A DNA stretch of 6,127 nt, taken from assembly GCA_016200595.1 (NCBI GenBank), contig JACQEL010000469.1, forward strand, positions 1 through 6,127, in the 5' to 3' direction. Shown in pieces: positions 1-5,381 of the stretch. The number at the start of each line of letters is the position of its first letter. Position 1 is the stretch's first letter. The position numbers and the translations under genes are program-made. The notes under the pieces were generated by a model. The model searched no databases, was not told the DNA's origin, and saw only the letters and a list, made by a program, of their open reading frames with translations. The stretch comes from Deltaproteobacteria bacterium. Its GTDB lineage: Bacteria > Desulfobacterota > Binatia > Bin18.

Positions 1-2
1 CT

Positions 3-848
3 GGCATTGTGGAGTATGACGCGAGCACCGAGCGTTTTACTTTCCCCGAAGAACACGCTGCCGTGCTAGCCGATGAGAATAGCCCCAGTTTCTTGGCAGG
101 ATTTTTCCAAAACACCCCGGCGATGATTACCACTGCGCCCCGCGTAGCCGAGGCGTTTATCAAAGGTGGGGGAGTACCATTCTCTGAGTGCGGACCCGAT
201 GTAGTTGCGGGCATCGACCGCAGTAACCGGGCACAGTATCAGTTTCATTTGGTGAAACGCTGGCTGCCGGCTATGCCACAAGTCATTGCTCGGTTGCAGG
301 AAGGGGGCTGCGCTGCCGATGTAGGCTGCGGCAGTGGGTATCCCAGCATTTTGCTGGCCCAGGCCTTTCCACACGCGCGTTTCTACGGTTTTGATGTCAG
401 CCAAGAATCCCTGGAGCGAGCGCGCGCCGATGCCCAGAAGAAGGGAGTAGCTGACCGAGTTGAGTTTCAGCGAGTCTCGGCTACTGCACTCCCAGATCAC
501 CCCAAATTCGACTTCATTACTTCTTTTGACGCCGTCCACGATATGGTCGATCCCCGCGGTGCCCTCCGCTCCATTCGTCGCGCTCTGGCCGATGAGGGGA
601 CGTACTTTATGGTGGAACCGAAAGCCGGAGACACCCTCGCGGAAAACCTCAACCCGATGGGCGCGATGATGTATTCGATAAGCACCTTGCATTGCCTGAC
701 GGTTTCTTTAGCGCACGGGGGCGAGGGGATTGGTACGGCTATAGGGCCAAGCAAAGTGCGGGAGTTGGTGGAGCAAGCAGGCTTTACCCGTTGCCGTCGC
801 TTACCGATCGAGCACCTCGCACAAGCGTTCTACGAGATTCGACCATAG
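3..848 (+). CDS. SAM-dependent class I methyltransferase, 5' end outside window
   Basis: The frame is open to the left edge, so the true start is probably upstream; a GTG at 9 is only the first start codon inside the window. Counting from that GTG there are 279 residues. The SAM-binding loop is DVGCGSG (104-110), followed by the strand-2 acidic residue in YGFDV (126-130), a motif-II-like SFDAVHDM (172-179) and a post-strand segment ending FMVEP (200-204). The visible N-terminus (EYDASTERFTFPEEHAAVL) resembles the end of a winged-helix domain that precedes the Rossmann domain in a group of roughly 350-residue methyltransferases (family knowledge). That would make about 70 residues missing. It should transfer a methyl group from SAM, in the cytoplasm; the substrate cannot be read from the sequence. 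Nothing ties it to the integron downstream, and no cassette core sites flank it, so it is probably resident chromosome. The fold is confident, the role is not. Confidence 0.88.
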   Translation, partial: GIVEYDASTERFTFPEEHAAVLADENSPSFLAGFFQNTPAMITTAPRVAEAFIKGGGVPFSECGPDVVAGIDRSNRAQYQFHLVKRWLPAMPQVIARLQEGGCAADVGCGSGYPSILLAQAFPHARFYGFDVSQESLERARADAQKKGVADRVEFQRVSATALPDHPKFDFITSFDAVHDMVDPRGALRSIRRALADEGTYFMVEPKAGDTLAENLNPMGAMMYSISTLHCLTVSLAHGGEGIGTAIGPSKVRELVEQAGFTRCRRLPIEHLAQAFYEIRP

Positions 849-904
849 GAACACAGTCCGCGCTTTGGTTCATGTCCAGGATCTGTGCGAGCACCATTTG
901 GAGT

Positions 905-930
905 GCGGGAGCCGCGCTCCCGCTTTTTCT
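905..930 (+). terminator. Candidate rho-independent terminator of the methyltransferase gene
   Basis: A perfect 8-bp GC-rich stem, GCGGGAGC-cgc-GCTCCCGC (905-923), is followed directly by TTTTTCT. It lies 56 bases after the methyltransferase stop codon. It is also the first of three similar palindromes, and only this one has the T-run, so terminator function may be a by-product of a repeat element. Confidence 0.6.
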
Positions 931-977
931 AGGCGAAGCCGTGCTTCGCCCTCTGCCCCCCGAAGCATGGCTTCGGG
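905..977. repeat. Three tandem 19-bp palindromes on an exact 27-bp period
   Basis: Three perfect hairpins, each with an 8-bp stem and 3-base loop, start at 905, 932 and 959: GCGGGAGC-cgc-GCTCCCGC, GGCGAAGC-cgt-GCTTCGCC and CCCGAAGC-atg-GCTTCGGG. The spacers at 924-931 and 951-958 are both 8 bases. The outer stem bases differ between copies while pairing is kept in every copy, and the inner AGC/GCT is constant. This suggests diverged copies of one element under selection for pairing, or a REP-type cluster. Confidence 0.8.
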
Positions 978-1070
978 CTCCCAAGTAGACCGAACCCTAC
1001 GCCATCACCTTTCGGTTGCTTTCTCAGCCACCCCGCGCGCTAATCCCGGGTCAAAGAAGAAAAGCCGCGA

Positions 1071-1257
1071 GGGTAGGTTTTTCTTTCAAGCTGCAATTGG
1101 CGCGGTGTTCCAGCACCAGGTCCCTGCTCAGGCTCTCTCCACCGTCATGCCCGCGCAGGCGGGCATCCAGGCTCTTTAGGCCGCTGCTAGCAAGATTACT
1201 GGATTCCCGCTTTCGCGGGAATGACGATTATGTGCTGTGCCCGGCAAAAACCTACCC
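1071..1257. repeat. 12-bp perfect inverted repeat enclosing the dRS3-like pair (possible MITE)
   Basis: GGGTAGGTTTTT at 1071-1082 is the exact reverse complement of AAAAACCTACCC at 1246-1257. The 187-bp segment between the outer ends contains no gene, but it holds the nested palindromes at 1143-1226. Terminal inverted repeats around a short non-coding core suggest a miniature inverted-repeat element. I see no clear target-site duplication outside the arms, so this is tentative. Confidence 0.45.
1143..1226. repeat. Pair of dRS3-like palindromes in inverted orientation
   Basis: Two 28-bp elements (1143-1170 and 1199-1226) are near reverse complements of each other, separated by exactly 28 bases. 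Each contains its own hairpin with an 8-bp stem and 4-base loop: ATGCCCGC-gcag-GCGGGCAT (1147-1166) and ATTCCCGC-tttc-GCGGGAAT (1203-1222). The right copy fits ATTCCC-N8-GGGAAT, the pattern of the neisserial dRS3 repeats. Similar GTCAT-TCCCGC elements are scattered widely in proteobacterial genomes (family knowledge). Read on the minus strand, the right copy gives the tell-tale peptide VIPAKAGIQ. Confidence 0.8.
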
Positions 1258-1300
1258 CTGAAAGGGGAAGGGGTCTCCCCCTCTCAGCTATAGTCGCTTC

Positions 1301-1329
1301 TTGACTTGTCTTTATTTTCGCTTTATCTT
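1301..1329 (+). promoter_or_regulatory. Likely sigma-70-type promoter of intI
   Basis: TTGACT (1301-1306) and TATCTT (1324-1329) are separated by 17 bases, which is optimal spacing. The expected start point near 1336 leaves a short leader with the ribosome site AAGGAGG at 1341-1347, seven bases before the ATG. No CTGT-N8-ACAG LexA box is visible over it, although SOS control is common for intI genes in other bacteria. Confidence 0.55.
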
Positions 1330-1354
1330 CGCCTTTCAGTAAGGAGGGTTTTCT

Positions 1355-2464
1355 ATGCACGAAGGAACTGCCTTTAGCAACCTGGAGAGGCGCCGCGTTC
1401 ATCCACGGTTTGTGCCTGTCCGCACGAGCCCCAAAAACGAAAGCGTTTCTCTCCCCCACCAACCACTTCCCCAGGCGGCGGCTACGGTCTCTGCCCCGCA
1501 AGAGCGCGCGCCCAAGCTCCTCGACCAGGTGCGCGCAGCCATCCGGGTGCGCCATTACAGCCTGCGCACTGAAGAGACCTACGTCCACTGGGTCAGACGG
1601 TTTATTCTCTTTCACGGCGAGCGCCACCCAGGAGTAATGGGAGAACAAGAGATCGGGCAATTTCTCACAGACCTGGCGATTGAACAACACGTCAGCGCGG
1701 CCACCCAAAACCAGGCGCTCAATGCGCTCGTGTTCCTCTATCGGCACGTGCTGGGGCTGGACGTCGGACAGCTTGAGAACATCGTGCGCGCCAAACGACC
1801 GCAGCGGCTCCCGGTCGTACTGCGAAAACACGAGGTCAAAGCGTTGCTGGAGGCGCTGGAGGGAGTGCAGTGGCTCATGGGGCATCTCCTCTACGGAGCT
1901 GGTCTACGGCTGATGGAGTGCCTCCGTCTGCGAGTCAAAGATATTGATTTCAGCGTCAACCAGATTCTTGTACGGGAAGGCAAAGGCAACAAAGATCGCA
2001 TCACCATGCTGCCCCTCGCCGTGAAAGCGCCGTTGAGCGCCCATCTCGCCCGAGCGCGGGAACTGCACCAGCGCGACCTTGCCCATGGCCTCGGCAGCGT
2101 GTATTTACCGGACGCCTTACACCGGAAGTACCCCAATGCCCCTAAAGAATGGGGCTGGCAGTGGGTATTCCCGGCCAGCCAGATTTCCCAAGACCCGCGC
2201 TCTGGCGTCCACCGTCGCCATCATCTCCATGAGAATGTGCTCCAACGCGCGGTGCGCGAAGCCGCACGGCAGGTCGGCCTCACCAAACCCGTGGGCTGTC
2301 ACACCCTGCGCCACTCCTTCGCCACCCATCTGCTCGAAGATGGGTACGACATCCGGACTATTCAAGAACTGCTCGGTCACAACGATGTCAGCACGACGAT
2401 GATCTACACCCATGTGCTGAACCGTGGGGGCAAAGGCGTGACCAGTCCCTCCGATCGGCTGTAA
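1355..2464 (+). CDS. intI: Integron integrase (IntI-family tyrosine recombinase)
   Basis: This 369-residue protein catalyses site-specific recombination between attI and attC, or between two attC sites. The start is set by AAGGAGG at 1341-1347. The N-terminal core-binding (SAM-like) domain runs from about 53 to 148. The catalytic domain has Arg185 (GAGLRLME), the beta-hairpin Lys213 (GKGNKDR), His316 and Arg319 (HTLRH), His342 (LLGH) and the nucleophile Tyr351 (MIYTHV). The IntI hallmark is the extra segment at about 257-285, with HRKYPNAPKEWGWQWVFPAS and DPRSG, which XerC/D lack and which serves attC binding. The C-terminus, NRGGKGVTSPSDRL, is also typical of the family. At 369 residues it is longer than the usual 320-340, with about 50 extra, Pro/Arg-rich N-terminal residues. 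It looks intact and active. The gene downstream begins 27 bases after its stop, so the two may be co-transcribed. Confidence 0.96.
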   Translation: MHEGTAFSNLERRRVHPRFVPVRTSPKNESVSLPHQPLPQAAATVSAPQERAPKLLDQVRAAIRVRHYSLRTEETYVHWVRRFILFHGERHPGVMGEQEIGQFLTDLAIEQHVSAATQNQALNALVFLYRHVLGLDVGQLENIVRAKRPQRLPVVLRKHEVKALLEALEGVQWLMGHLLYGAGLRLMECLRLRVKDIDFSVNQILVREGKGNKDRITMLPLAVKAPLSAHLARARELHQRDLAHGLGSVYLPDALHRKYPNAPKEWGWQWVFPASQISQDPRSGVHRRHHLHENVLQRAVREAARQVGLTKPVGCHTLRHSFATHLLEDGYDIRTIQELLGHNDVSTTMIYTHVLNRGGKGVTSPSDRL

Positions 2465-2491
2465 GTCAACGTGCATTTCCGGGAGGAAGAT

Positions 2492-2878
2492 ATGCGGACA
2501 CGATTAACATTGCATCCTGAGCAAGATGGTGCTAAGCACCTGCGTGATCGGTATGGGGATCGACTCGTGTGTGTCCGCTATCGGTACGACGCGACGAAGA
2601 AGCAGCGCTGGAAGACTGTGGAATTAATTATTGAAAAGAGTGCTTGGGAGCCACCGACGCCAATACGACAAGACGACACCATCGTGGCCCTTCAGGTGAC
2701 GGTGCGGGAGCGAGAGGTGCGGCAACAAGTGAAGGCGGCGGGCGGCAAGTGGAATCCGCGGGAGTTGGTCTGGGAACTGCCCTATGGGCGAGTGGTCGCC
2801 CTGGGGCTCACGGGCCGGATCGTTGCCAAGGCAAGCGGAGAGACTCCTTGCCCAACAAAGCGGGAGGGCGCGCATTAG
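2492..2878 (+). CDS. Conserved-type hypothetical protein between intI and attI
   Basis: The protein has 128 residues and no function I can name. I chose the ATG at 2492 over the GTG at 2471 because GGGAGGAAG (2481-2489) ends just before it, although the spacing is short. The N-terminal half, MRTRLTLHPE followed by GDRLVCVRYRYDATKKQRWKT (23-42), is strongly basic and beta-rich. The C-terminal half has VKAAGGKWNPRELVWELPYG (80-99), which resembles the short motif of DUF5710-like domains (Ala-Leu-Gly-x-Lys-Trp-Asp/Asn-Pro ... Trp), seen in some nucleic-acid-associated proteins. I infer possible DNA binding, not more. From memory, proteins of this sort occur near recombinase genes, but this is unverified. 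It has no membrane segment or signal peptide. It sits 27 bases after the intI stop, likely in the same transcript, and could be an accessory factor of recombination. Confidence 0.75.
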   Translation: MRTRLTLHPEQDGAKHLRDRYGDRLVCVRYRYDATKKQRWKTVELIIEKSAWEPPTPIRQDDTIVALQVTVREREVRQQVKAAGGKWNPRELVWELPYGRVVALGLTGRIVAKASGETPCPTKREGAH

Positions 2879-2885
2879 AGGAGCG

Positions 2886-3005
2886 GTGAGCACTCAGCCA
2901 TTGGAAGCCCGATTCGACTCCGAGGGGATTTTAAGCGGAGACTCGCGGACCAAGGAGGTCCTCGAAGTGCAAAGCGGGAAAGTGCTCTGGCACGGTAAGG
3001 ACTGA
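2886..3005 (+). CDS. Doubtful 39-residue ORF downstream of the intI-associated gene
   Basis: A GTG at 2886 opens a frame of 39 residues ending VLEVQSGKVLWHGKD. A weak GAGGAG lies only a few bases before the GTG, and the stop of the preceding gene is seven bases upstream, which fits an operon. The residue mix is protein-like (alternating hydrophobic and charged, few rare residues), but the length is too short for certainty. No known family is recognised. It could equally be a chance frame in an otherwise non-coding stretch that leads to the palindromes and attI. Confidence 0.3.
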   Translation: MSTQPLEARFDSEGILSGDSRTKEVLEVQSGKVLWHGKD

Positions 3006-3078
3006 GCGGATGCGGCTGAACGTGAAAAGACACGGTCGGAGTGGTGCGGCTGAGGGTGGGTGAATGGGAGAGGGCGGC
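3006..3078. other. Short non-coding stretch before the palindrome cluster
   Basis: No gene is seen here. A 9-bp direct repeat TGCGGCTGA occurs at 3011-3019 and 3045-3053, 34 bases apart, and a weak CGTG-aaaaga-CACG hairpin lies at 3021-3034. I could not identify a good -35/-10 pair for a cassette promoter (Pc) here. Confidence 0.4.
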
Positions 3079-3196
3079 CCATCTACATATAGAGGGGTCT
3101 GTACGAGAGAGACCATCTACATATAGATAGGGGGAGTCCCATATACCGGTAGATGGAGGCATCTACATATAGATGGAACCATCTATGGGTAGATGG
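3079..3196. repeat. Five 18-bp palindromes (7-4-7) just upstream of attI
   Basis: The copies start at 3079, 3113, 3139, 3159 and 3179. The type sequence is CCATCTA-cata-TAGATGG. Copy 1 is CCATCTA-cata-TAGAGGG, copy 2 CCATCTA-cata-TAGATAG, copy 3 CCATATA-ccgg-TAGATGG, copy 4 GCATCTA-cata-TAGATGG and copy 5 CCATCTA-tggg-TAGATGG. Each has 7-bp inverted arms around a 4-base centre, which varies in copies 3 and 5 while the arms are kept. Spacing shortens towards attI (34, 26, 20, 20). The attI-like core follows ten bases after copy 5 with the same 7-4-7 geometry. They may be integrase accessory sites, operator sites for a dimeric regulator, or hairpins in a transcript. Confidence 0.85.
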
Positions 3197-3205
3197 AGGT
3201 GAGTT

Positions 3206-3223
3206 GTCTAATACATGTTAGGC
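3206..3223 (+). other. attI-like recombination core site
   Basis: GTCTAAT-acat-GTTAGGC has two imperfectly inverted 7-bp boxes around a 4-base spacer. The right box GTTAGGC fits the R consensus GTTRRRY, with the crossover expected between G3217 and T3218. The left box with a short spacer resembles the end of class 1 attI1 (CCCTAAAACAAAGTTAGGC). No RYYYAAC box with an attC-like fold was found in the 150 bases upstream, so this is a simple site and not an attC. The first cassette begins at TTAGGC. The position about 740 bp past the 3' end of intI is unusual. Confidence 0.72.
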
Positions 3224-3257
3224 TGCCTGAACACATCAAGTGCCATGAAACACCAGT

Positions 3258-3266
3258 AAGGAGGGG
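3258..3266 (+). promoter_or_regulatory. Ribosome binding site fixing the dehydrogenase start
   Basis: AAGGAGGGG (3258-3266) stands just before the ATG at 3271. The open frame extends back to an ATG at 3193, but that start lies inside a palindrome and upstream of the attI crossover. It would add 26 residues with no resemblance to the family. Confidence 0.85.
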
Positions 3267-3270
3267 ACAA

Positions 3271-4476
3271 ATGGATTTTCAGCTCACGGCAGAACACCGG
3301 AAGATTCAAGAGGTCTGTCACCGACTGGCCGCCGACTTCGCCGCGCGGGCCGCCCAGCATGACCGGGACACCTCGCTGCCACTCGAAAATTACCAAGCGC
3401 TCAAACGGGAAGGACTCTACGGGCTCACGATTCCTAAGGAACTCGGCGGCTGGGGTGCCGGGATGCTGGGATGGGTTTTGGCCGCCGAGGAATTAGCCCA
3501 GGGCTGTCCGACGACCGCGCTGACGTTTAACATGCACACCGCCGGGCTAGGGCTGGTTATGGACACCGCTACTATCTCCCCGCCCGCCAAACAGCGGCTA
3601 GCGACCCTCGCCGTGCAGGAGCAGAAGCTGTTTGCCGCCGCGTTCTCTGAACCGGGGGGCTCTAGCCTCGTCGGCGGCCCCACGTTTATCCCGAGCGTGC
3701 GGGCGAGACAGGAGAACGGCGGGTATAGATTACGGGGCCGCAAAGCCTTTACCTCCATGGTGGAAGCCTGTGATTACCTCCTGCTGATGGTGCATCCTGA
3801 AGGTTCCACCAATCCCTTGGAAATGATGATGCTTATCGGGCCGTATCCGGCTCCGGGATTACAAGTGGAAGATGTATGGGACACCATCGGCATGCGGGGT
3901 ACTCGTAGCAACAATGTGGTCTTAGACGAGTATTTTGTCCCGGAGCAGAACTTTTGCTTCACCGTACCCAACTTTATAGAGTGGTTTCTCAGCATTAACC
4001 ATTGGGGAGTAGCATACGGCACGGTGTACATTGGGATCGCTGCGGCGGCGTATCGCCACGCGTGTGACACGCTTAAGCAGCGGGTGCCGCGGGGCTTTGC
4101 ACAGCCCATGAGCTATCATCCTCAGATCCGGACGCGGGTAGCTGAGATGAGCGTCGATTTAGAAGCCGCGCGGTTGCTGATGCGGCAGGCGGCGTGGATG
4201 GCGGACAATGAGGGACTCACCCCGGCCACGCAATCCGCCCTTTTCCGCGCCAAATATTTTTCAGGTGAAGCTGCCACGCGCGTCACGCGCAGCGCGCTTA
4301 CGGCGTGCGGGGCTCATGCGCTGTTCAAGACCTCACCATTGGAGCAACTGTTCCGGGATAGCGCGTCTGCCCCGATAATGCCCCCCTCCAGTGACGTCTG
4401 CCTAGATGCGATAGGGATATTTGAGCTGGGATTAAACATGCAAGAAATACAGTCGCCTCTCAAAGTGGCAGGGTAA
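3271..4476 (+). CDS. Acyl-CoA dehydrogenase-family flavoprotein (cassette-borne)
   Basis: The 401-residue protein begins MDFQLTAEHRKIQEVC, a typical start for the family. The N-terminal helical domain (about 1-115) includes YGLTIPKELGGWG (50-62). The beta domain (about 118-225) includes FSEPGG (125-130), the counterpart of the usual TEP-G-GS flavin/substrate loop, GRKAFTSMVEACDY (156-169) and GMRGTRSNNVVLDEYFVP (207-224). The C-terminal helical domain ends in DSASAPIMPPSSDVCLDAIG (363-382). Related enzymes oxidise acyl-CoA to enoyl-CoA with FAD, passing electrons to ETF. Here the usual YEGT-type segment that carries the catalytic Glu in many family members is replaced by MPPSSDV, so the base is elsewhere or the protein is a DszC/HsaA-like oxygenase or another divergent flavoenzyme. 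The substrate is unknown. It is the sole gene of cassette 1, with its own strong ribosome site, and is probably transcribed from an upstream promoter. Confidence 0.93.
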   Translation: MDFQLTAEHRKIQEVCHRLAADFAARAAQHDRDTSLPLENYQALKREGLYGLTIPKELGGWGAGMLGWVLAAEELAQGCPTTALTFNMHTAGLGLVMDTATISPPAKQRLATLAVQEQKLFAAAFSEPGGSSLVGGPTFIPSVRARQENGGYRLRGRKAFTSMVEACDYLLLMVHPEGSTNPLEMMMLIGPYPAPGLQVEDVWDTIGMRGTRSNNVVLDEYFVPEQNFCFTVPNFIEWFLSINHWGVAYGTVYIGIAAAAYRHACDTLKQRVPRGFAQPMSYHPQIRTRVAEMSVDLEAARLLMRQAAWMADNEGLTPATQSALFRAKYFSGEAATRVTRSALTACGAHALFKTSPLEQLFRDSASAPIMPPSSDVCLDAIGIFELGLNMQEIQSPLKVAG

Positions 4477-4493
4477 ACCAGGGAGGCGGGCAC

Positions 4494-4592
4494 GCCTAAC
4501 CATCGCCTGCAGCGGACGCGGCCCCTATTGCGGTTCTGAGTGAATCTGAAAGTGTGCGGTTGGGGCCTTGCCGCTGAGGCGGGTCGTTAGAC
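4494..4592 (+). other. attC site of cassette 1 (99 bp)
   Basis: R'' is GCCTAAC (4494-4500) and R' is GTTAGAC (4586-4592). Between them, after unpaired spacers (cat at 4501-4503, ggtc at 4582-4585), the L arms pair: CGCCT (4504-4508) with AGGCG (4577-4581), and CAGCGG (4510-4515) with CCGCTG (4571-4576). G4509 is left as an extrahelical base. After a second mismatch, GGCCCC (4520-4525) pairs with GGGGCC (4562-4567), and the rest forms the variable terminal loop. This is the classic folded attC architecture. The sequence TTGCGGTTCTG (4528-4538) recurs at the same offset in the next attC. Confidence 0.9.
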
Positions 4593-4635
4593 GATAAGGG
4601 CGAAGATTGAAACAGACGTAGAGTCAGGAGCACAG

Positions 4636-5031
4636 ATGTACAAGCGAGCAAGTCAAAGATTGGGCGGGTCAGGAGGGCAATACAAAGGCTGGCATGATGG
4701 AGCTGGATGGTGGATAGATGGAAAGCGGTATGCAGGATCACGCCCCTACCACTCTGATCGTGGGTCGGAGGGGGACGAGGGAGGCGGCTGGTTAGTTTTG
4801 GTTACTCTGGCCGCTGCTGGATACGGGCTCTATCGTCTCGGTCGTTGGTTGTTCTCGTCCACGGCCATTAGCAACGTCAACAATTCTAGCGTGTACCAGA
4901 GTCAGGCAGACCGCGCTCCCGAGGTCACATCATACACGGACGGCGAGCATCGGTGGGATATGCGGTCTGTGTGCATACGGTGTGGGCGCTCTCGGGAAGC
5001 CAGCGAATACTTTGGCTGGGCGTGCGATTAG
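4636..5031 (+). CDS. Small hypothetical protein, one membrane helix and a C-terminal Cys motif
   Basis: The protein has 131 residues and no named function. The start follows CAGGAG (4625-4630) by five bases and lies 49 bases into cassette 2, a normal leader length. The N-terminal 50 residues are Gly/Trp/Tyr/Ser-rich and probably flexible (GGSGGQYKGWHDGAGWWIDG, 10-29). Residues 51-73 (GWLVLVTLAAAGYGLYRLGRWLF) make one likely transmembrane helix. After a polar linker the C-terminus is HRWDMRSVCIRCGRSREASE, ending GWACD, with His105, Cys113, Cys116 and Cys130 as possible ligands of a small zinc site. I infer a single-pass membrane protein with a soluble metal-binding tail. No signal-peptide cleavage site is evident. 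Cargo genes of unknown function are usual in chromosomal integrons. Confidence 0.72.
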   Translation: MYKRASQRLGGSGGQYKGWHDGAGWWIDGKRYAGSRPYHSDRGSEGDEGGGWLVLVTLAAAGYGLYRLGRWLFSSTAISNVNNSSVYQSQADRAPEVTSYTDGEHRWDMRSVCIRCGRSREASEYFGWACD

Positions 5032-5100
5032 GTCCTCCAAGCTAGGAGTCGCCTACCACATCGCGTTGGGCTAATGCGTTACGATTTGGAGGGGAGTCTC

Positions 5101-5283
5101 ATGGGATGGCTTGATTCAATATTTGGCGGTGGCAGCAAGAACAGTTCTTCTGATGATAAAGCCCGGGTAAGCAAATCCGGCACAAAGTTCCGAGATGCAA
5201 CCAAGGGTCGAGTCATCATTGAAAAGGCTGGTTATAAGCCTGCAATAGGGCACGCGGAAAAGTCACCGCCCAAGAAAAAGTAA
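5101..5283 (+). CDS. 60-residue hypothetical protein with Lys-rich tail
   Basis: The ATG at 5101 is chosen because GGAGGGG (5088-5094) precedes it by six bases. An in-frame ATG at 5074 has no such site. The product begins MGWLDSIFGGGSKNSSSDDK, continues with basic, polar sequence and ends in SPPKKK. It has a short amphipathic N-terminus, no full membrane helix, no cysteines and no recognisable domain. The N-terminal WLDSIFGGG could associate with a membrane, but that is a guess. It lies between the membrane/zinc-like gene and the toxin-antitoxin pair in the same cassette. The coding sequence looks more AT-rich than the dehydrogenase gene, as expected for cassettes of different origin. Confidence 0.6.
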   Translation: MGWLDSIFGGGSKNSSSDDKARVSKSGTKFRDATKGRVIIEKAGYKPAIGHAEKSPPKKK

Positions 5284-5335
5284 ATTGCCCCACGGTCACA
5301 GAGAGCGGATGCCTTTCCCGTGTCTCAAATGAGGT

Positions 5336-5364
5336 GTGCACTACACAGGGGCCTCGTGTACAAT
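5336..5364 (+). promoter_or_regulatory. Weak candidate promoter of the toxin-antitoxin pair
   Basis: TACAAT (5359-5364) matches the -10 consensus at five of six positions. The only hexamer at 17-base spacing, GTGCAC (5336-5341), is a poor -35. Transcription would start about ten bases before the ribosome site. The non-coding gap of 98 bases before the antitoxin fits a private promoter, as toxin-antitoxin cassettes often have one, but the evidence is thin. Confidence 0.3.
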
Positions 5365-5381
5365 CGAGCCGGAGGTATACA

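Larger units (their letters stand above)
849..1354. other. Gene-free region upstream of intI, rich in inverted repeats
   Basis: No convincing gene lies in these 506 bases. The open frames here are either tails of frames overlapping the methyltransferase or run through palindromes. The region holds three hairpins at 905-977, a plain stretch at about 978-1070 where I see nothing, a 12-bp inverted repeat (1071-1082 and 1246-1257) around two dRS3-like palindromes, two small GC hairpins (1255-1267 CCCCT-gaa-AGGGG, and 1270-1280 GGGG-tct-CCCC), and the intI promoter. No RYYYAAC or GTTRRRY attC core was found, so cassettes do not appear to lie on the 5' side of intI. Confidence 0.7.
3218..4586 (+). 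mobile_element. Gene cassette 1 (acyl-CoA dehydrogenase-like gene plus attC)
   Basis: The borders are the crossover points G^TTAGGC and G^TTAGAC, giving 1369 bp. It has a 53-base leader with no sign of its own promoter, one gene, and then an attC 17 bases after the stop codon. Circularising it would join G4586 to TTAGGC, producing GTTAGGC, the perfect complement of its R'' box GCCTAAC at 4494-4500. That match identifies these as the true ends of one cassette. Confidence 0.85.

Noticed and set aside
3..848. Methyltransferase as a cassette on the other side of intI
   Set aside because: No R''/R' core sites occur around it or in 849-1354, and it is followed by a terminator-like hairpin.
692..1179. 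Plus-strand open frames (98 and 104 residues) past the methyltransferase
   Set aside because: They overlap the methyltransferase in another frame or translate hairpin repeats, and have no ribosome sites or recognisable composition.
1261..1354. LexA (SOS) box over the intI promoter
   Set aside because: No CTGT-N8-ACAG-like palindrome is visible; a lineage-specific LexA site cannot be excluded.
1196..1885. Minus-strand 229-residue open frame
   Set aside because: It runs antisense through intI and ends in VIPAKAGIQ, the translation of the dRS3-like repeat; it is a shadow frame.
2117..2476. Minus-strand 119-residue frame over the 3' end of intI
   Set aside because: It is entirely antisense to the catalytic domain of IntI, whose reading frame is certain.
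3079..3196. CRISPR array
   Set aside because: Five short palindromes are separated by 2-16 bases with irregular spacing; there are no spacers of uniform length and no cas genes.
3193..3270. Upstream ATG extending the dehydrogenase by 26 residues
   Set aside because: It starts within a palindrome, crosses the attI crossover, lacks a ribosome site and family similarity; the ATG at 3271 has AAGGAGGGG before it.
5051..5071. A third attC between the 4636 and 5101 genes
   Set aside because: GTTGGGC is present, but no GTCTAAC (needed to close the first part) lies upstream and no GCCCAAC occurs at 5945. The boxes are only 7 bases apart and no attC fold forms.
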